A stretch of DNA of 64,000 bases from CAYUQT01 sp964596165. Its GTDB lineage: Bacteria > Planctomycetota > Phycisphaerae > UBA1845 > JAFGLZ01. Position 1 is the stretch's first letter. Every line of letters begins with the position of its first letter. The notes under the pieces are model-generated. The model was not told where the DNA came from. It saw only the letters and a program-made list of their open reading frames with translations, and did no database searches. A program made the position numbers and the translations under genes. Positions 26,834-36,060 of this stretch are shown piece after piece. Location of the stretch: positions 36,887 to 100,886 of the forward strand of contig CAZQTW010000014.1 of the NCBI GenBank assembly GCA_964596165.1, written 5' to 3'.

Positions 26834-27957
26834 GCGGATCCTCCTCTTGCATCCATGGGCAGAGCGAAGCGAAACGTACATCCTCGGTCGGGATTGGGAC
26901 TGGCCCAGATGCGACCGCCATGGGCGTTCACGATAGTCTTGCTGATGGACAAGCCCATGCCCATTCCGTCGGGCCGCGTTGTGAAGAACGGCTCGAAGAG
27001 CCGGTCGGCGATTGCGGGCGTCAGGCCGTGTCCTCGATCGACCACCTCGACTTCCGCCACATGCCCCGCGTCGACCGAGGTCCGCAGGATGAGTTCGCGG
27101 TCGGAGGGGGAGACGTCCGACATGGCCTCCATTCCGTTCCGCAAGAGGTTCAGAACGACCTGTTGGATTTGAACCCGGTCGGCCTTCACCATGGGGTTGT
27201 CGGCGCTGAGTTCCGTTCGAATGGGAACGGCTTTTCTCCTGGCCTCCGTCTCGGCGAGCGCAACGGCTTCTTGCACAACGTCATTCAGGTTTAGGCGTGC
27301 GAGTTCGGGTTTGCCCTTTCGGATGAAGTCTCTCAAACGGTAGATGATTCTCCCGGCCCGTTCCGCCTCCTTTGCGATGTCCGCCAGGGCTCTCAGAAGG
27401 GTGTCCTCGGTTATCCGACCGGATCGTATGTGTTTGGTGCAGGCTTCCGCATAGTTGACGATGGCGAACAACGGCTGATTGAGTTCGTGCGCGACTTCGG
27501 CCGCCATTTCACCCAACGTGCTGATGCGCGAGGAGTGAGCAAGTTCGGCCAGGCGTTGTCTGGCCTCTTCTTCAAGTCGCTTCTGCGTGGTGATGTCCGA
27601 GAACGAGCCCACACTCTGCCTCGTGCCCGGAATCATGTCGATGGTGAGGATCGTATTGCGGATACGGCGTCCCCGATCGATGAATCGACACTCGTACTGG
27701 CGCGGCGCGACCCCCGGTTTCACGCGGCGAAGATGATGGTAGGTGAGCATTCGGGGGATGTCGGTGTTGACAATGAAGTCCGTCCACCGCATCCGGCCTT
27801 CCACCTCTTGTTTGGAATAGCCGGAAAGCCGTTCGAACTCGGCGTTGGCCAGCCGGATCGTCGTGTCCTCGTCGATGATGATTGTGGCCGTGCCGGTGGT
27901 CTCAAAGACGGCTTGATACATCTGTTCGGTGCAGTCTGTCCTTCCTGCTCGATACAT
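26815..27957 (-). CDS. PAS-domain sensor histidine kinase (FixL-like)
   Basis: Soluble-looking histidine kinase of 380 aa without obvious membrane helices. An N-terminal PAS domain (about 12-130, FETTGTATIIIDEDTTIRLAN) ends in the PAC-like GSFSDITTQKR. A HisKA segment carries the phospho-His in EVAHELNQPL, typical of the FixL/NtrB-like class. The HATPase domain has N-box NLLRNGMEAM, G1 VDRGHGL and G2 GMGMGLSISK. It is coupled to the FixJ-like regulator. The PAS domain lacks features from which a haem could be confidently assigned, so the signal is unknown. Confidence 0.92.
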   Translation of the reverse strand: MYRAGRTDCTEQMYQAVFETTGTATIIIDEDTTIRLANAEFERLSGYSKQEVEGRMRWTDFIVNTDIPRMLTYHHLRRVKPGVAPRQYECRFIDRGRRIRNTILTIDMIPGTRQSVGSFSDITTQKRLEEEARQRLAELAHSSRISTLGEMAAEVAHELNQPLFAIVNYAEACTKHIRSGRITEDTLLRALADIAKEAERAGRIIYRLRDFIRKGKPELARLNLNDVVQEAVALAETEARRKAVPIRTELSADNPMVKADRVQIQQVVLNLLRNGMEAMSDVSPSDRELILRTSVDAGHVAEVEVVDRGHGLTPAIADRLFEPFFTTRPDGMGMGLSISKTIVNAHGGRIWASPNPDRGCTFRFALPMDARGGSACRRNP

Positions 27958-28357
27958 GGATCACTTACCTCGTCACCGGTGCCGATGACGCAGGAAAGGC
28001 GTTACGTCGTGCCGAAGGGACTGATGGAACCACTGGATCACTCCAGATTCGCTATCGGACGGCACGAGCCACGAATTGATCAAACGCGGCTACGTGAAAA
28101 CACCGCCGACTGTGGGGCCTTCCCCTATTTCTGAAGTGCCATTTCAAAATCGTATGTGTCTATGCATCGTGAACGGGTGTATTCAGTAACCCCTCGCTCA
28201 TGTGGAGTTCTATTCGGTGTAGACGCTCCGCAGGCGCGGCCGTCCGGCGCATGCCATGGGATCTCGGGTTGCTGGTTGTTGAGGAGCCTGCATTGCGCAT
28301 AGACGAGGAACATCGTGCGAGCAGGTGAGAGGCCTGCGTAGCGGCCGCTTTATTCTC
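27958..28357. other. Intergenic region, no recognisable gene
   Basis: About 400 nt between the kinase start and the FGGY kinase stop, both on the minus strand. It must hold the promoter of the two-component operon. I see no credible coding frame, RNA gene or convincing terminator. Confidence 0.5.
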
Positions 28358-29917
28358 CTATGCGGTCTGCGCGGAATTCTGTCGCCGTGTGAGACTCCGG
28401 AGCTCGGCGAAAAGGGGTCTCATGTCGGTCAGGGCCTTCATATACACTTGGAAAAGGGCGGCGTATTCGTGATGTCGTCCGCGATCAGGCATCAGCCGAT
28501 CGCCCGGGTTTGTCCAGTGATCCACGGCCTCCCCGGCGCTTGAGACGGCGTTGATTCCTGCCGCGGCCACGGCCGCCGCTCCCAAGAGGGCTTGATCGTC
28601 CCGAGTCGGAGTGACATACGGGACGCCGAGCACATCCGCCTTGATCTGCGACCAGAGTCTGGACCGCGAGCCGGCTCCGATTCCGCGGATCTCCTCGAAA
28701 GTCGTAAGGTTGAACATCTCACGAGCCACCAGGAGGAAGTAGGCATACTCAAAGGCCACCGATTCGAGGATCGACCGGTGGAGGTGCTTCTGCGTGTGGT
28801 GGGACTGCAGCCCAAGCCACGATCCCCGAATGGCGGGGTCCCAGGGACAATGCCGACCGCCCAAGTGCGGGATGAAGAGGAGTCCGTCACATCCGGGTGG
28901 AATCTTGTCCGCCTCTTCTTCGAGCAGACGAACTCGTACCGGCAACTTGTCCGTGTCTTTGGGATGGCGGAACGCGTCTTCGAGAAACCATCGGCACGTG
29001 GTCCCGCCGGCATTCACATAGGCCATCGCGTACCAAATACCCTCGGCCGGACCGGCGAGTGTGGAAAGGGCCCGATGCCGGGTATCGGCGGCGAAATGAT
29101 CCGTGGTTGCGGCGAAGTGACAGATGTGGGCCGACATGTCGCAGAGCCGTCCGGGTCGGGTCAACCCCGCGCCGAGAAACGTGGCCACATGATCGCTCAG
29201 CCCCGCCACAATAGGTATCCCGGCCGGCAACTTGAAGTCCTCGGCGGTTGCGGCCGACAACTGGCCAATGACCTCGCTTGGTCTGACGATCTGAGGCAAG
29301 ACCTCGCGGGAGACGCCGCAGAGGCCGAGCAGGACATCCGACCAGGCGCCCGCGGCGTTGTCGGCAAGTCCTGAGAGCCCGAGTTGAGTCTGGTCGATGA
29401 AAGCGTGGTCGGCGTTCAGTCCCGCCATTCGACCGGCAAGGTATGTTCCGATCGTGACCCACTTGCGAACCTTGGCGGCCGCGGCGGGTTCGTTCTCCAG
29501 CCACCATTTGATCTTTACACCGAGGTAGGGGAGGCAACCGGTCAGTTCGCGAATCGTGGACTCATGCTCGCGCATCAGTTGTTCCCGGATGGGCTGGCAC
29601 CGATCGTCGAAGTGAACGTCAAACCGTGTGATCGGTTTGAACGCTTCGTCGATGCCCAACACGCCACCCATCTGAGAACTGATTCCGATTGCCTGGATGG
29701 TGGCTCCCGCGACGCCGGAGGCCCTCAATGCACGCCGGGCCCCCATGGCTACCGCATCGTAATAGGCGGTGGCCTGAACCTCCGCCTGACCCGGTTGCAG
29801 GTATTTGATCTCCACCTGCCGATCGCGCATGGCCAGACAGCGTCCTCCCATGTCGTATACACCGGCTCGTACGACTGCCGCGCCGACATCAATCGCCAGC
29901 ACATGTCCGTTGCTCAT
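28358..29917 (-). CDS. FGGY-family carbohydrate kinase (xylulokinase-like)
   Basis: Sugar kinase of 519 aa in the FGGY/ASKHA fold. The phosphate 1 motif is LAIDVGAAVVRAGVYD near the N-terminus. The central part has IGISSQMGGVLGID and a GLSDHVATFLGAG segment with the catalytic Asp. The C-terminal ATP-binding half shows EIRGIGAGSRSRLWSQIKADVLG and DDQALLGAAAVAAA. The ATG at 29917 follows GGAG. It most resembles xylulokinase-type enzymes; the true sugar is not determined. It is monocistronic, and a strong stem-loop lies just upstream. Confidence 0.88.
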   Translation of the reverse strand: MSNGHVLAIDVGAAVVRAGVYDMGGRCLAMRDRQVEIKYLQPGQAEVQATAYYDAVAMGARRALRASGVAGATIQAIGISSQMGGVLGIDEAFKPITRFDVHFDDRCQPIREQLMREHESTIRELTGCLPYLGVKIKWWLENEPAAAAKVRKWVTIGTYLAGRMAGLNADHAFIDQTQLGLSGLADNAAGAWSDVLLGLCGVSREVLPQIVRPSEVIGQLSAATAEDFKLPAGIPIVAGLSDHVATFLGAGLTRPGRLCDMSAHICHFAATTDHFAADTRHRALSTLAGPAEGIWYAMAYVNAGGTTCRWFLEDAFRHPKDTDKLPVRVRLLEEEADKIPPGCDGLLFIPHLGGRHCPWDPAIRGSWLGLQSHHTQKHLHRSILESVAFEYAYFLLVAREMFNLTTFEEIRGIGAGSRSRLWSQIKADVLGVPYVTPTRDDQALLGAAAVAAAGINAVSSAGEAVDHWTNPGDRLMPDRGRHHEYAALFQVYMKALTDMRPLFAELRSLTRRQNSAQTA

Positions 29918-29933
29918 TGTCGACTCCGTTCGT

Positions 29934-29962
29934 CAGGGGTCCGACGCGCCGCCGGACCCCTG
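29934..29962 (-). promoter_or_regulatory. Perfect stem-loop in the 5' leader of the FGGY kinase gene
   Basis: A 10-bp perfect inverted repeat (CAGGGGTCCG and CGGACCCCTG, 9-nt loop) ends 17 nt from the kinase start codon, directly beside its ribosome binding site. It could be an operator or an RNA structure affecting translation. The remaining 270 nt up to 30231 shows no other gene. Confidence 0.45.
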
Positions 29963-30231
29963 AATGGTCGCTATGACATGCATGAATCTCTCTGTATTAT
30001 CATGATTTCACCGCTCCGATACAATCGCCTGTCGTGTGCGCCGCACGTCCTTTTGCGAAAGAGACTTCCAGTTTCTCATCTGTCTGCCGAAGGGGGCCTG
30101 CCCGAATCGGTGAGGCCGACAATAACCGGTAAGGCAGTCCCTTTGGGCGCGTTCTCGTCTCTCAAATGGGCTTGCATAACGCATGTTCCTGGTTAGCATG
30201 AACGGGCAATCCCAAGCAAAGGAGCCACACC

Positions 30232-30462
30232 ATGGCAACCACGTGTCCTATTTCCAGGGCGGAATTCCACAAGACCGCTCAGCCGGTGAAGGTTGTGATC
30301 AACGGCGTTGAGATGATCGCGGAGGTCAAGGAGTTCAAAACGGGGTCCTTTGGGTGGTACCTGAACGGAAAAACTACCCTTCCCGTCGGCGGCAAGACGG
30401 TGACCGTACAGGTGGGTGCCAACTTGACCGTTGTGGGCAGTAAGGAGCTGCCTGGCAAGTAG
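30232..30462 (+). CDS. Small conserved hypothetical protein
   Basis: Protein of 76 aa with a good AAAGGAG ribosome binding site. It is predicted to be mainly beta strand (VKVVINGVEMIAEV, SFGWYLNGKTTL, KTVTVQVGANLTVVG), cytoplasmic, with no signal peptide, and one Cys near the N-terminus. Similar small proteins occur in planctomycete genomes as far as I know, but I cannot name a function. The gene stands alone between the FGGY kinase and the MshEN-domain gene. Confidence 0.75.
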   Translation: MATTCPISRAEFHKTAQPVKVVINGVEMIAEVKEFKTGSFGWYLNGKTTLPVGGKTVTVQVGANLTVVGSKELPGK

Positions 30463-30721
30463 GCTGCCGCCTCGGCGAGGCCTTCCGTACTTGCCGACAT
30501 GGCCGTGCCTTGCCCCTCTCCTTCGAACCACTCGATGGAGGATGTGACGCCATCGCCTCATGCGTGTCGGTCGTCGGTTCTTGACGCATCTTATGGGACC
30601 TATTATGTGATGGGTCGCCGGCCATTTGACTTCGGTTCCGCCAAATCTTATCTCAATCGAGACACGGGTGGGTACGCCACCCCAATACCGCACACAGGGT
30701 GTCATCTGGGGGGGAAGCCTG

Positions 30722-31168
30722 ATGATGACGGTTCCGCCAATCGGACAGATTCTGCTCGAAATGGGCGTGCTGTCAAACAAGGACATCGAGGAAATCCTCG
30801 ATCAGCAGGAGCGAACCGGCAGGAAGTTCGGCCAAATTGCCCTGGCGTGGGGGTTGGCCACTCCTGAACAGATCTGGGAAGCTTGGTCCAAGCAACTGGC
30901 GGAACAGCACCATCATGTCGACCTTGATGAGGTAGGCATCGATACCAATGCCATCAACCGGGTGAGCAGTGTGCTGGCCAGGTTCTACCACATCGTCCCC
31001 TTGAGGTTGTGGGGCGACAATCTGGTTGTGGCCACACCCAACAATGCCGACCATGGGGACCTGAGCGATTTACCCGTGTTACTTGGCTGCAACGTTCACC
31101 AGGTCTTTTGTGAGCCTAAACAGGTGGACGAGTATCTGGACCGAGTCTACGGTCGTGTGGCTGCCTAG
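30722..31168 (+). CDS. Stand-alone MshEN/GspE N-terminal domain protein
   Basis: Protein of 148 aa made almost entirely of a type II secretion ATPase N-terminal (MshEN) domain. Typical pattern: IGQILLEMGVLSNKDIEEIL, then QQERTGRKFGQIALAWG, then the second half with YHIVPLRLWGDNLVVATPN. MshEN domains can bind c-di-GMP. No ATPase domain follows, so it is not a motor. The ATG at 30722 (or 30725) has a G-rich ribosome binding site; an in-frame extension to 30626 is weaker. No secretion genes are adjacent. Confidence 0.75.
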   Translation: MMTVPPIGQILLEMGVLSNKDIEEILDQQERTGRKFGQIALAWGLATPEQIWEAWSKQLAEQHHHVDLDEVGIDTNAINRVSSVLARFYHIVPLRLWGDNLVVATPNNADHGDLSDLPVLLGCNVHQVFCEPKQVDEYLDRVYGRVAA

Positions 31169-31335
31169 CGGACAACGAGGAATGCCACGATGCATTCCTT
31201 GGGGCCAGCCGACGTTCTCTGAAACGGGGGTCATCCGAGGCAATCGGGCGGCTCTCGTCCTTTTTTGCTGCGGCATCGGGTAGAATCCATTCGCACGATC
31301 GTCCATCCACAGAGACTGACCGTGCGAGGGAGCAC

Positions 31336-32088
31336 ATGTCCTTGGTGAAGGACGAGGCCGTGGCGATTCGCCGATTGGACTACAGCGAGACCTCGCAGGT
31401 CCTTGTTTTCTTCACACGTGAGAACGGGAAGCAGAGGCTGCTTGCCAAAGGCGTGAGGCGCGGCACCAAGACTCGATTCGCCGTCGGCATTGATCTACTG
31501 GAGAAGGGGCAAGTGGTGTTCTCCCGCAAGGATGAAGGGGAGGGGCGGCTTGGTCTCCTTACCGAATGGCACCAGGAGGATGTCTTCGCCGCGCTGAGAA
31601 ACGAACTGGGATGGATGTTTGCGGCGCAATATGCAGCCGAACTTGTCGATGCGGGCACCGAAGACAATGACCCGGCGGTTCGGATCTACGATGCCTTGGT
31701 CAGGCTATTGTCGGTTCTTCCCCAAGAGGGTCTGTCGGCATTGGTCCGGTTCCAGCGGGTCGTATTGGAGGAGATCGGTCTGATGCCGGATCTGACGCGG
31801 TGCGTCATGTGCGGGCGACGATGGTCCGGCAAGACGGAGCCATGGTTCTCGGCGCGACAGGGGGGACTAATCTGTCGCGACTGCGAACCCCCTCTTGTCG
31901 AGAAGCGTCGGATTCATCCGGCGGCTGCCCTCGCCGTGACAAGCGATGGGGTTACCGCCGAACTCGTGCCGGAGGCGTTTGAACTGCTCGACTATCACCT
32001 GACCGAGTCGCTCGGTCGCGAACTGCGCATGTCCGGACACCTGCGCGCCGTGATGGTGGGTGTGCCGCATACGGGCGAGGTGCCCTGA
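31336..32088 (+). CDS. recO: DNA repair protein RecO
   Basis: RecO of 250 aa, which works with RecF and RecR to load RecA on gapped DNA. The N-terminal OB fold contains DEAVAIRRLDYSETSQVL and RLLAKGVRRGTK. The C-terminal part has the zinc-binding CVMCG and CRDC pairs. Length is normal for the family. It starts with ATG behind GGGAG. The stop codon is embedded in the loop of a strong hairpin (32076-32101). Confidence 0.9.
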   Translation: MSLVKDEAVAIRRLDYSETSQVLVFFTRENGKQRLLAKGVRRGTKTRFAVGIDLLEKGQVVFSRKDEGEGRLGLLTEWHQEDVFAALRNELGWMFAAQYAAELVDAGTEDNDPAVRIYDALVRLLSVLPQEGLSALVRFQRVVLEEIGLMPDLTRCVMCGRRWSGKTEPWFSARQGGLICRDCEPPLVEKRRIHPAAALAVTSDGVTAELVPEAFELLDYHLTESLGRELRMSGHLRAVMVGVPHTGEVP

Positions 32089-32101
32089 GGGGGGCACCTC
32101 G
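32076..32101 (+). terminator. Terminator-like hairpin overlapping the recO stop
   Basis: A 10-bp perfect stem (CGAGGTGCCC and GGGCACCTCG, 6-nt loop) whose loop contains the recO TGA. The 3' side is only TTCGTCT, so it is a moderate terminator. Confidence 0.55.
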
Positions 32102-32206
32102 TTCGTCTCGCCAAACTCTCACTAGGCCCTTGCCCGCATACGCACCCGTGTTTACCATACGCACACCTTTGGCATGATACTGAGTTCGTGAAAGGAGACG
32201 GTCGCC

Positions 32207-33394
32207 ATGGCGAAGATGTGCAATGTCGCGTTGATTGGACAAGGCTTCATGGGGCGGACCCACAGTAATGCCTATCTGAAGGTCGGCAAGTTCTTCAAGG
32301 ATCTGCCCAGATACCCGGTGATGCACACGAGTTTCGGAATCAAGGGGGTTGATGATCCGAAGTTCGCGGCTCGATGGGGCTGGCAGCATTTCTCGGAAGA
32401 CTGGAGGAAGGTCATCCGAAGTAAGGACGTCGACTTCGTCGACATCGTGACGCCAAACTACATGCACATGCCGGTGGCGATTGCGGCGATGAAGGCGGGC
32501 AAACCGGTGGCGACCGAAAAGCCGATCGCCGGCACGCTCAAGGACGCCCGTATGATGGCGGAACTGGCCCGCAAGACGAAGGTCAAGACGTTCGTCTGGT
32601 ACAACTACCGCCGCGTCCCCGCCGTGGCGCTGGCCCACCAACTCGTCAGAGAGGGCAAGATCGGCCGCATTTTCCACGTGCGATGTATCTATTTGCAGGA
32701 CTGGGGCGGCCCGGAGACGCCGCTCCTTTGGCGGTTCCAGAAGAAGCTCACGGGCAGCGGCGCCCACGGCGACCTGAACGCCCACATCATCGATATGGCC
32801 CGCTTCGTCACCGGTGATGAGATTATCGAGGTCACGGGCGCGATTGCCGAGACGTTCATCAAGTATCGGACGATTCCGACGCAGGGCTCAGCCGGCGGGA
32901 TAGCGGCCGGCGCGAAGGGCAGCGCGAAAAAGGGGAAGGTCGATGTCGACGACGCCGTCCTCTTCCTGGCGAAATTCAAGAAGGGCGCCGTGGCCAGCTT
33001 CGAATCCACCCGCTTGGCGATGGGCTATATGAACCAGAACGGCATCGAGGTCCACGGCGAGCTCGGCTCGCTGCGCTTCCGCTTCGAGGATATGAACTAC
33101 CTCGATTTTTGCGACAACACCGTCAGCAAGCGGATGCGCGGCTGGACGAGGATCATGTGTACGTCCGGCGGAAACCATCCCTACGTGGACGCTTGGTGGC
33201 CCGACGCCCATATCCTGGGATACGAGCATTCCTTCGTGAACCAGGCGGCCGACATCATGCGGGTATTGGGCGGTCAGAAACCGGTCGTTCCGATTGCCGA
33301 TTTCGCCGACGCTTACGAGACCCAGCGTGTTCTCGAAGCCGCCCTGATCTCCGCCAAGGCCCGCAAGGCCGTCAAGATCGCCGACGTGAAATAG
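32207..33394 (+). CDS. Gfo/Idh/MocA family oxidoreductase, cytoplasmic
   Basis: Protein of 395 aa with a Rossmann N-terminus (CNVALIGQGFMGRTHSNAY) and the EKPIAG motif with catalytic Lys near 105-110. The C-terminal sheet domain has GAHGDLNAHIIDMARFVTGDE, with the family's substrate-binding D-x-x-x-H-like residues. No signal peptide is present, unlike the exported paralogue at 20-1327. AAAGGAG precedes the ATG. Likely acts on inositol or sugar derivatives using NAD(P). A strong terminator follows, so it is probably monocistronic. Confidence 0.9.
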   Translation: MAKMCNVALIGQGFMGRTHSNAYLKVGKFFKDLPRYPVMHTSFGIKGVDDPKFAARWGWQHFSEDWRKVIRSKDVDFVDIVTPNYMHMPVAIAAMKAGKPVATEKPIAGTLKDARMMAELARKTKVKTFVWYNYRRVPAVALAHQLVREGKIGRIFHVRCIYLQDWGGPETPLLWRFQKKLTGSGAHGDLNAHIIDMARFVTGDEIIEVTGAIAETFIKYRTIPTQGSAGGIAAGAKGSAKKGKVDVDDAVLFLAKFKKGAVASFESTRLAMGYMNQNGIEVHGELGSLRFRFEDMNYLDFCDNTVSKRMRGWTRIMCTSGGNHPYVDAWWPDAHILGYEHSFVNQAADIMRVLGGQKPVVPIADFADAYETQRVLEAALISAKARKAVKIADVK

Positions 33395-33424
33395 CATCGC
33401 GCCCGGGCACGACAACGCATACCG

Positions 33425-33459
33425 GGGTGACACGGTCGTTCGATCCGGCCGTGTCACCC
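33425..33459 (+). terminator. Hairpin terminator after the Gfo/Idh/MocA gene
   Basis: An 11-bp perfect stem (GGGTGACACGG and CCGTGTCACCC, 13-nt loop) followed by TCTTCGCTT, 30 nt downstream of the stop codon. Confidence 0.65.
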
Positions 33460-33500
33460 TCTTCGCTTATGGTAGCGGTGGCACATGCGGAGTGTGATTC

Positions 33501-34049
33501 ATGTCACTGTACACCCGAACCGGCGATGCCGGCCGGACCGACCTCGCGAACGGCATGAGAGTCGACAAGGATGATCCTCGTCCGGAGGCGTACGGAACAC
33601 TGGACGAATTGGACTCGCATCTCGGTTTGGCTCGCTGCATCTGCAAGGACGAGGAATTGAGGTCCCGACTGGCGACGATTCAGCGGGATCTCTTCATTCT
33701 GGGGTCTGAGTTGGCCATGGGAGTCGTGGCGCCGGATCAGCCTCACTCGGCGGCAACACAAGATGCGATCCGTCGGTTGGAGCAGTGGATCGACCAGTCC
33801 TGCGCCGCTGTGCCGACGCTTTCTCACTTCATCTTGCCGGGAGGAGTCGAGCTGGCTTGTCGACTTCATGTTGCCAGAACCGTCTGTCGTAGGGCGGAGC
33901 GACGGATCGTGACCCTTTCGAAGGTCGTTCCGGTTTCCGATCACACGAAGCAGTACATCAACCGGCTGTCGGATCTCCTATTCGCCTGGGCACGACAGGT
34001 GAATCATGTCTCGGGTCAAGACGACGTCGAGGTGGACATCAATCGTTAG
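33501..34049 (+). CDS. Cob(I)alamin adenosyltransferase, PduO type
   Basis: ATP:corrinoid adenosyltransferase of 182 aa that makes adenosylcobalamin. Family hallmarks: YTRTGDAGRTDLANG (ATP-binding N-terminus), EAYGTLDELDSHLG, IQRDLFILGSELA, HFILPGG, ARTVCRRAERR with the conserved Arg and Glu, and YINRLSDLLFAWAR near the C-terminus. The gene is short-spaced to nothing else on its strand. It implies cobalamin use or salvage elsewhere in the genome. Confidence 0.92.
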   Translation: MSLYTRTGDAGRTDLANGMRVDKDDPRPEAYGTLDELDSHLGLARCICKDEELRSRLATIQRDLFILGSELAMGVVAPDQPHSAATQDAIRRLEQWIDQSCAAVPTLSHFILPGGVELACRLHVARTVCRRAERRIVTLSKVVPVSDHTKQYINRLSDLLFAWARQVNHVSGQDDVEVDINR

Positions 34050-34169
34050 TATCCCGCGGACTTTTGCCCACTTGTTCCGATGTTTCCGCAAGCGAGCCGT
34101 TCTGCGGTTCACTACACGTCGTTCCATTTCGGGGTTGGACACGGGCCGCCATGGGACGTGCATTCGGCT

Positions 34170-34778
34170 CTATTCGTGCTCTCCAGCCTGGTCCGTGCCG
34201 GTCTTGATGGGGGGGGTTGAACGGGATTGGGCAATCCAAGTCTCTTCCAGGCGACGCTGATTGGCGAATTCCTGTTCGGTCATCCACTTCGCCTGAAAAC
34301 TCACTTGAAACGCCCTTCGTCTGCAAAGCACAACTGTCCGACCGTTCTGTCCCAGGGCAAGCGTGATGGGGGAGCGGGACGCGACAATCACAACGGCTTC
34401 GTTCCCTTGTCGGACCAGATCGAGTCGCGGAGCATCGGCGTACTCATACATTTCTTCGACGTTCTGTAACCGATCGCCAATCGCCATCTTGAGAGTGGGG
34501 GGGAAGCCGTAATGCATGTTAACCCAGTTCTCAAAGGCCTTGGCCACCACAGAGATCTCTTGGATTGCGGAATCACGTGCTATCTGATCGCGCCGAAGCA
34601 TCACGGCGAGAAGAAGAAGTACGACGGAGGCGGCTAAGATCGAGAGTACTCGCCAAACGTGCCTTTGTCGATTCACAAGGCGAGCCACTTCCAGTCGTTC
34701 TCGCGCGCTCGTTGCGGCCGACCTATCCTCCGCAGAGGCGTCTGTTGGGAGCGGCTTGCCGGGATCGTCGAGGTCCAT
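34170..34778 (-). CDS. Hypothetical single-pass membrane protein
   Basis: Protein of 202 aa of unknown function. An acidic N-terminal segment of about 40 residues precedes one transmembrane helix (VLSILAASVVLLLLAVML, about 43-61). The C-terminal 140 residues are predicted extracytoplasmic, mixed alpha/beta. An in-frame ATG at 34844 is the alternative start; neither has a convincing ribosome binding site. The layout (TM helix followed by a helical then sheet domain) loosely recalls pseudopilin-like proteins, but no prepilin signal is seen. It is divergent from the zinc alcohol dehydrogenase gene. Confidence 0.65.
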   Translation of the reverse strand: MDLDDPGKPLPTDASAEDRSAATSARERLEVARLVNRQRHVWRVLSILAASVVLLLLAVMLRRDQIARDSAIQEISVVAKAFENWVNMHYGFPPTLKMAIGDRLQNVEEMYEYADAPRLDLVRQGNEAVVIVASRSPITLALGQNGRTVVLCRRRAFQVSFQAKWMTEQEFANQRRLEETWIAQSRSTPPIKTGTDQAGEHE

Positions 34779-35009
34779 AAGCAGAGGATAACATGTTCGT
34801 CCGATCGTTGGCAATCCGTCATTCGCAAGATCAGCCGTTCTCATCGCATGAGTGCAAGCATAGTCGAATCGGGTGGGATCCCCGCAAGTGGCCCCGCGGA
34901 GCGGGCAAACAGATCGGGATCTCGCTATACTCAGTGGGAACCGGCGGTTCGGCGTCCTCGCATACGGTCTCGTCGAGAGCCGCCCTCGTCGGTATTAAGG
35001 AGCTCGACT

Positions 35010-36056
35010 TTGTTGGCAGCGATGTGGTTGGGCGGTCGGCGCGTCGAAATGCAGGATGTCCCAACGCCACAACCCGGACCGGATGAACTTCTGATTCGGG
35101 TCAAAGCGGTTTCGCTGTGCGGCAGCGACCTGGATGTGGAGACCTTTGGCGGCAGGCCACCGATGATCCTGGGCCACGAACCGGCCGGTGAAGTGGCTGA
35201 CGTAGGCCCCACGACTTGCCCAGGCAACACGTTGGCGTCGCCGCCGCGTCCGTTTCGTGTGGGCGATCGTGTGGCACTGGACCCCGTGCAGCCCTGCTGG
35301 CGTTGTAGCGTTTGTCACGGCGGGCTGCACCATCTCTGTCCGAACGTGCGGCATCTGGGCACTCACGGCGTTCCGGGTGCGTTTGCCGAGTACGTTGTCA
35401 TCCACCGTATGAACGCACATCATCTTCCGGAAGGCGTCAATTTCGAAGAGGCCGCCTTGAGCGAACCCGGCGCTGTGTGTCTGGAAGGAATACATCGGGC
35501 ACGATTGGTGGCCGGAGAAGACGTCCTGGTTATCGGTGATGGTCCGTTCGGGTTCATCTTTGCTCAACTGGCGCGCTCCGCGGGCGCAAGCCGAATCATG
35601 GTCGCCGGACATTATCCGAAGCGATTGGAGACCATTGCGGCGGCCACGGGGGCCACTGCGGTGAACACCCATTCCGAGGACCTCGTTCGTGCCGTTCTCC
35701 AGACGACCGAAGGACAGGGCGTACATGTGGTCTTCCAGGCCACCGCGGCGCCCGACGCCATAACCCTCGGATTGCACTGCCTGCGACCGCGGGGCCGACA
35801 CGTGGTTTTCAGCTATGTGCACGGACAACCCGCCGTGGACATGGCCGCCGTCCTGATGAGAGAGCTTGAGATCCTAGGCTCGGTTCGCTCGCATGATACG
35901 TTTCCGATGGTGCATCGACTGGTCTGCGCGGGTCAACTCGACCTTCGCGCAGTGATCTCTCATATCATGCCTCTGGGACGACTGGCCGAGGCCATGGACC
36001 TGATCACTCAGCGAAAATCCGATGTGTTCAAGATCGTGTTGATACCTGCTTCCTGA
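35010..36056 (+). CDS. Zinc-dependent medium-chain alcohol/polyol dehydrogenase
   Basis: MDR-superfamily dehydrogenase of 348 aa, closest in style to sorbitol or threonine dehydrogenases. Catalytic zinc ligands are in LCGSDLD and GHEPAGEV. The structural zinc loop has four Cys (CWRCSVCHGGLHHLC). The NAD Rossmann segment is VLVIGDGPFGFIFAQLA. A TTG start at 35010 is preferred because AAGGAG lies 7 nt upstream; the first ATG (35022) is 19 nt away. The frame stays open far upstream without coding character. It oxidises an alcohol or polyol whose identity is unknown. Confidence 0.85.
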   Translation: MLAAMWLGGRRVEMQDVPTPQPGPDELLIRVKAVSLCGSDLDVETFGGRPPMILGHEPAGEVADVGPTTCPGNTLASPPRPFRVGDRVALDPVQPCWRCSVCHGGLHHLCPNVRHLGTHGVPGAFAEYVVIHRMNAHHLPEGVNFEEAALSEPGAVCLEGIHRARLVAGEDVLVIGDGPFGFIFAQLARSAGASRIMVAGHYPKRLETIAAATGATAVNTHSEDLVRAVLQTTEGQGVHVVFQATAAPDAITLGLHCLRPRGRHVVFSYVHGQPAVDMAAVLMRELEILGSVRSHDTFPMVHRLVCAGQLDLRAVISHIMPLGRLAEAMDLITQRKSDVFKIVLIPAS

Positions 36057-36060
36057 TTCC

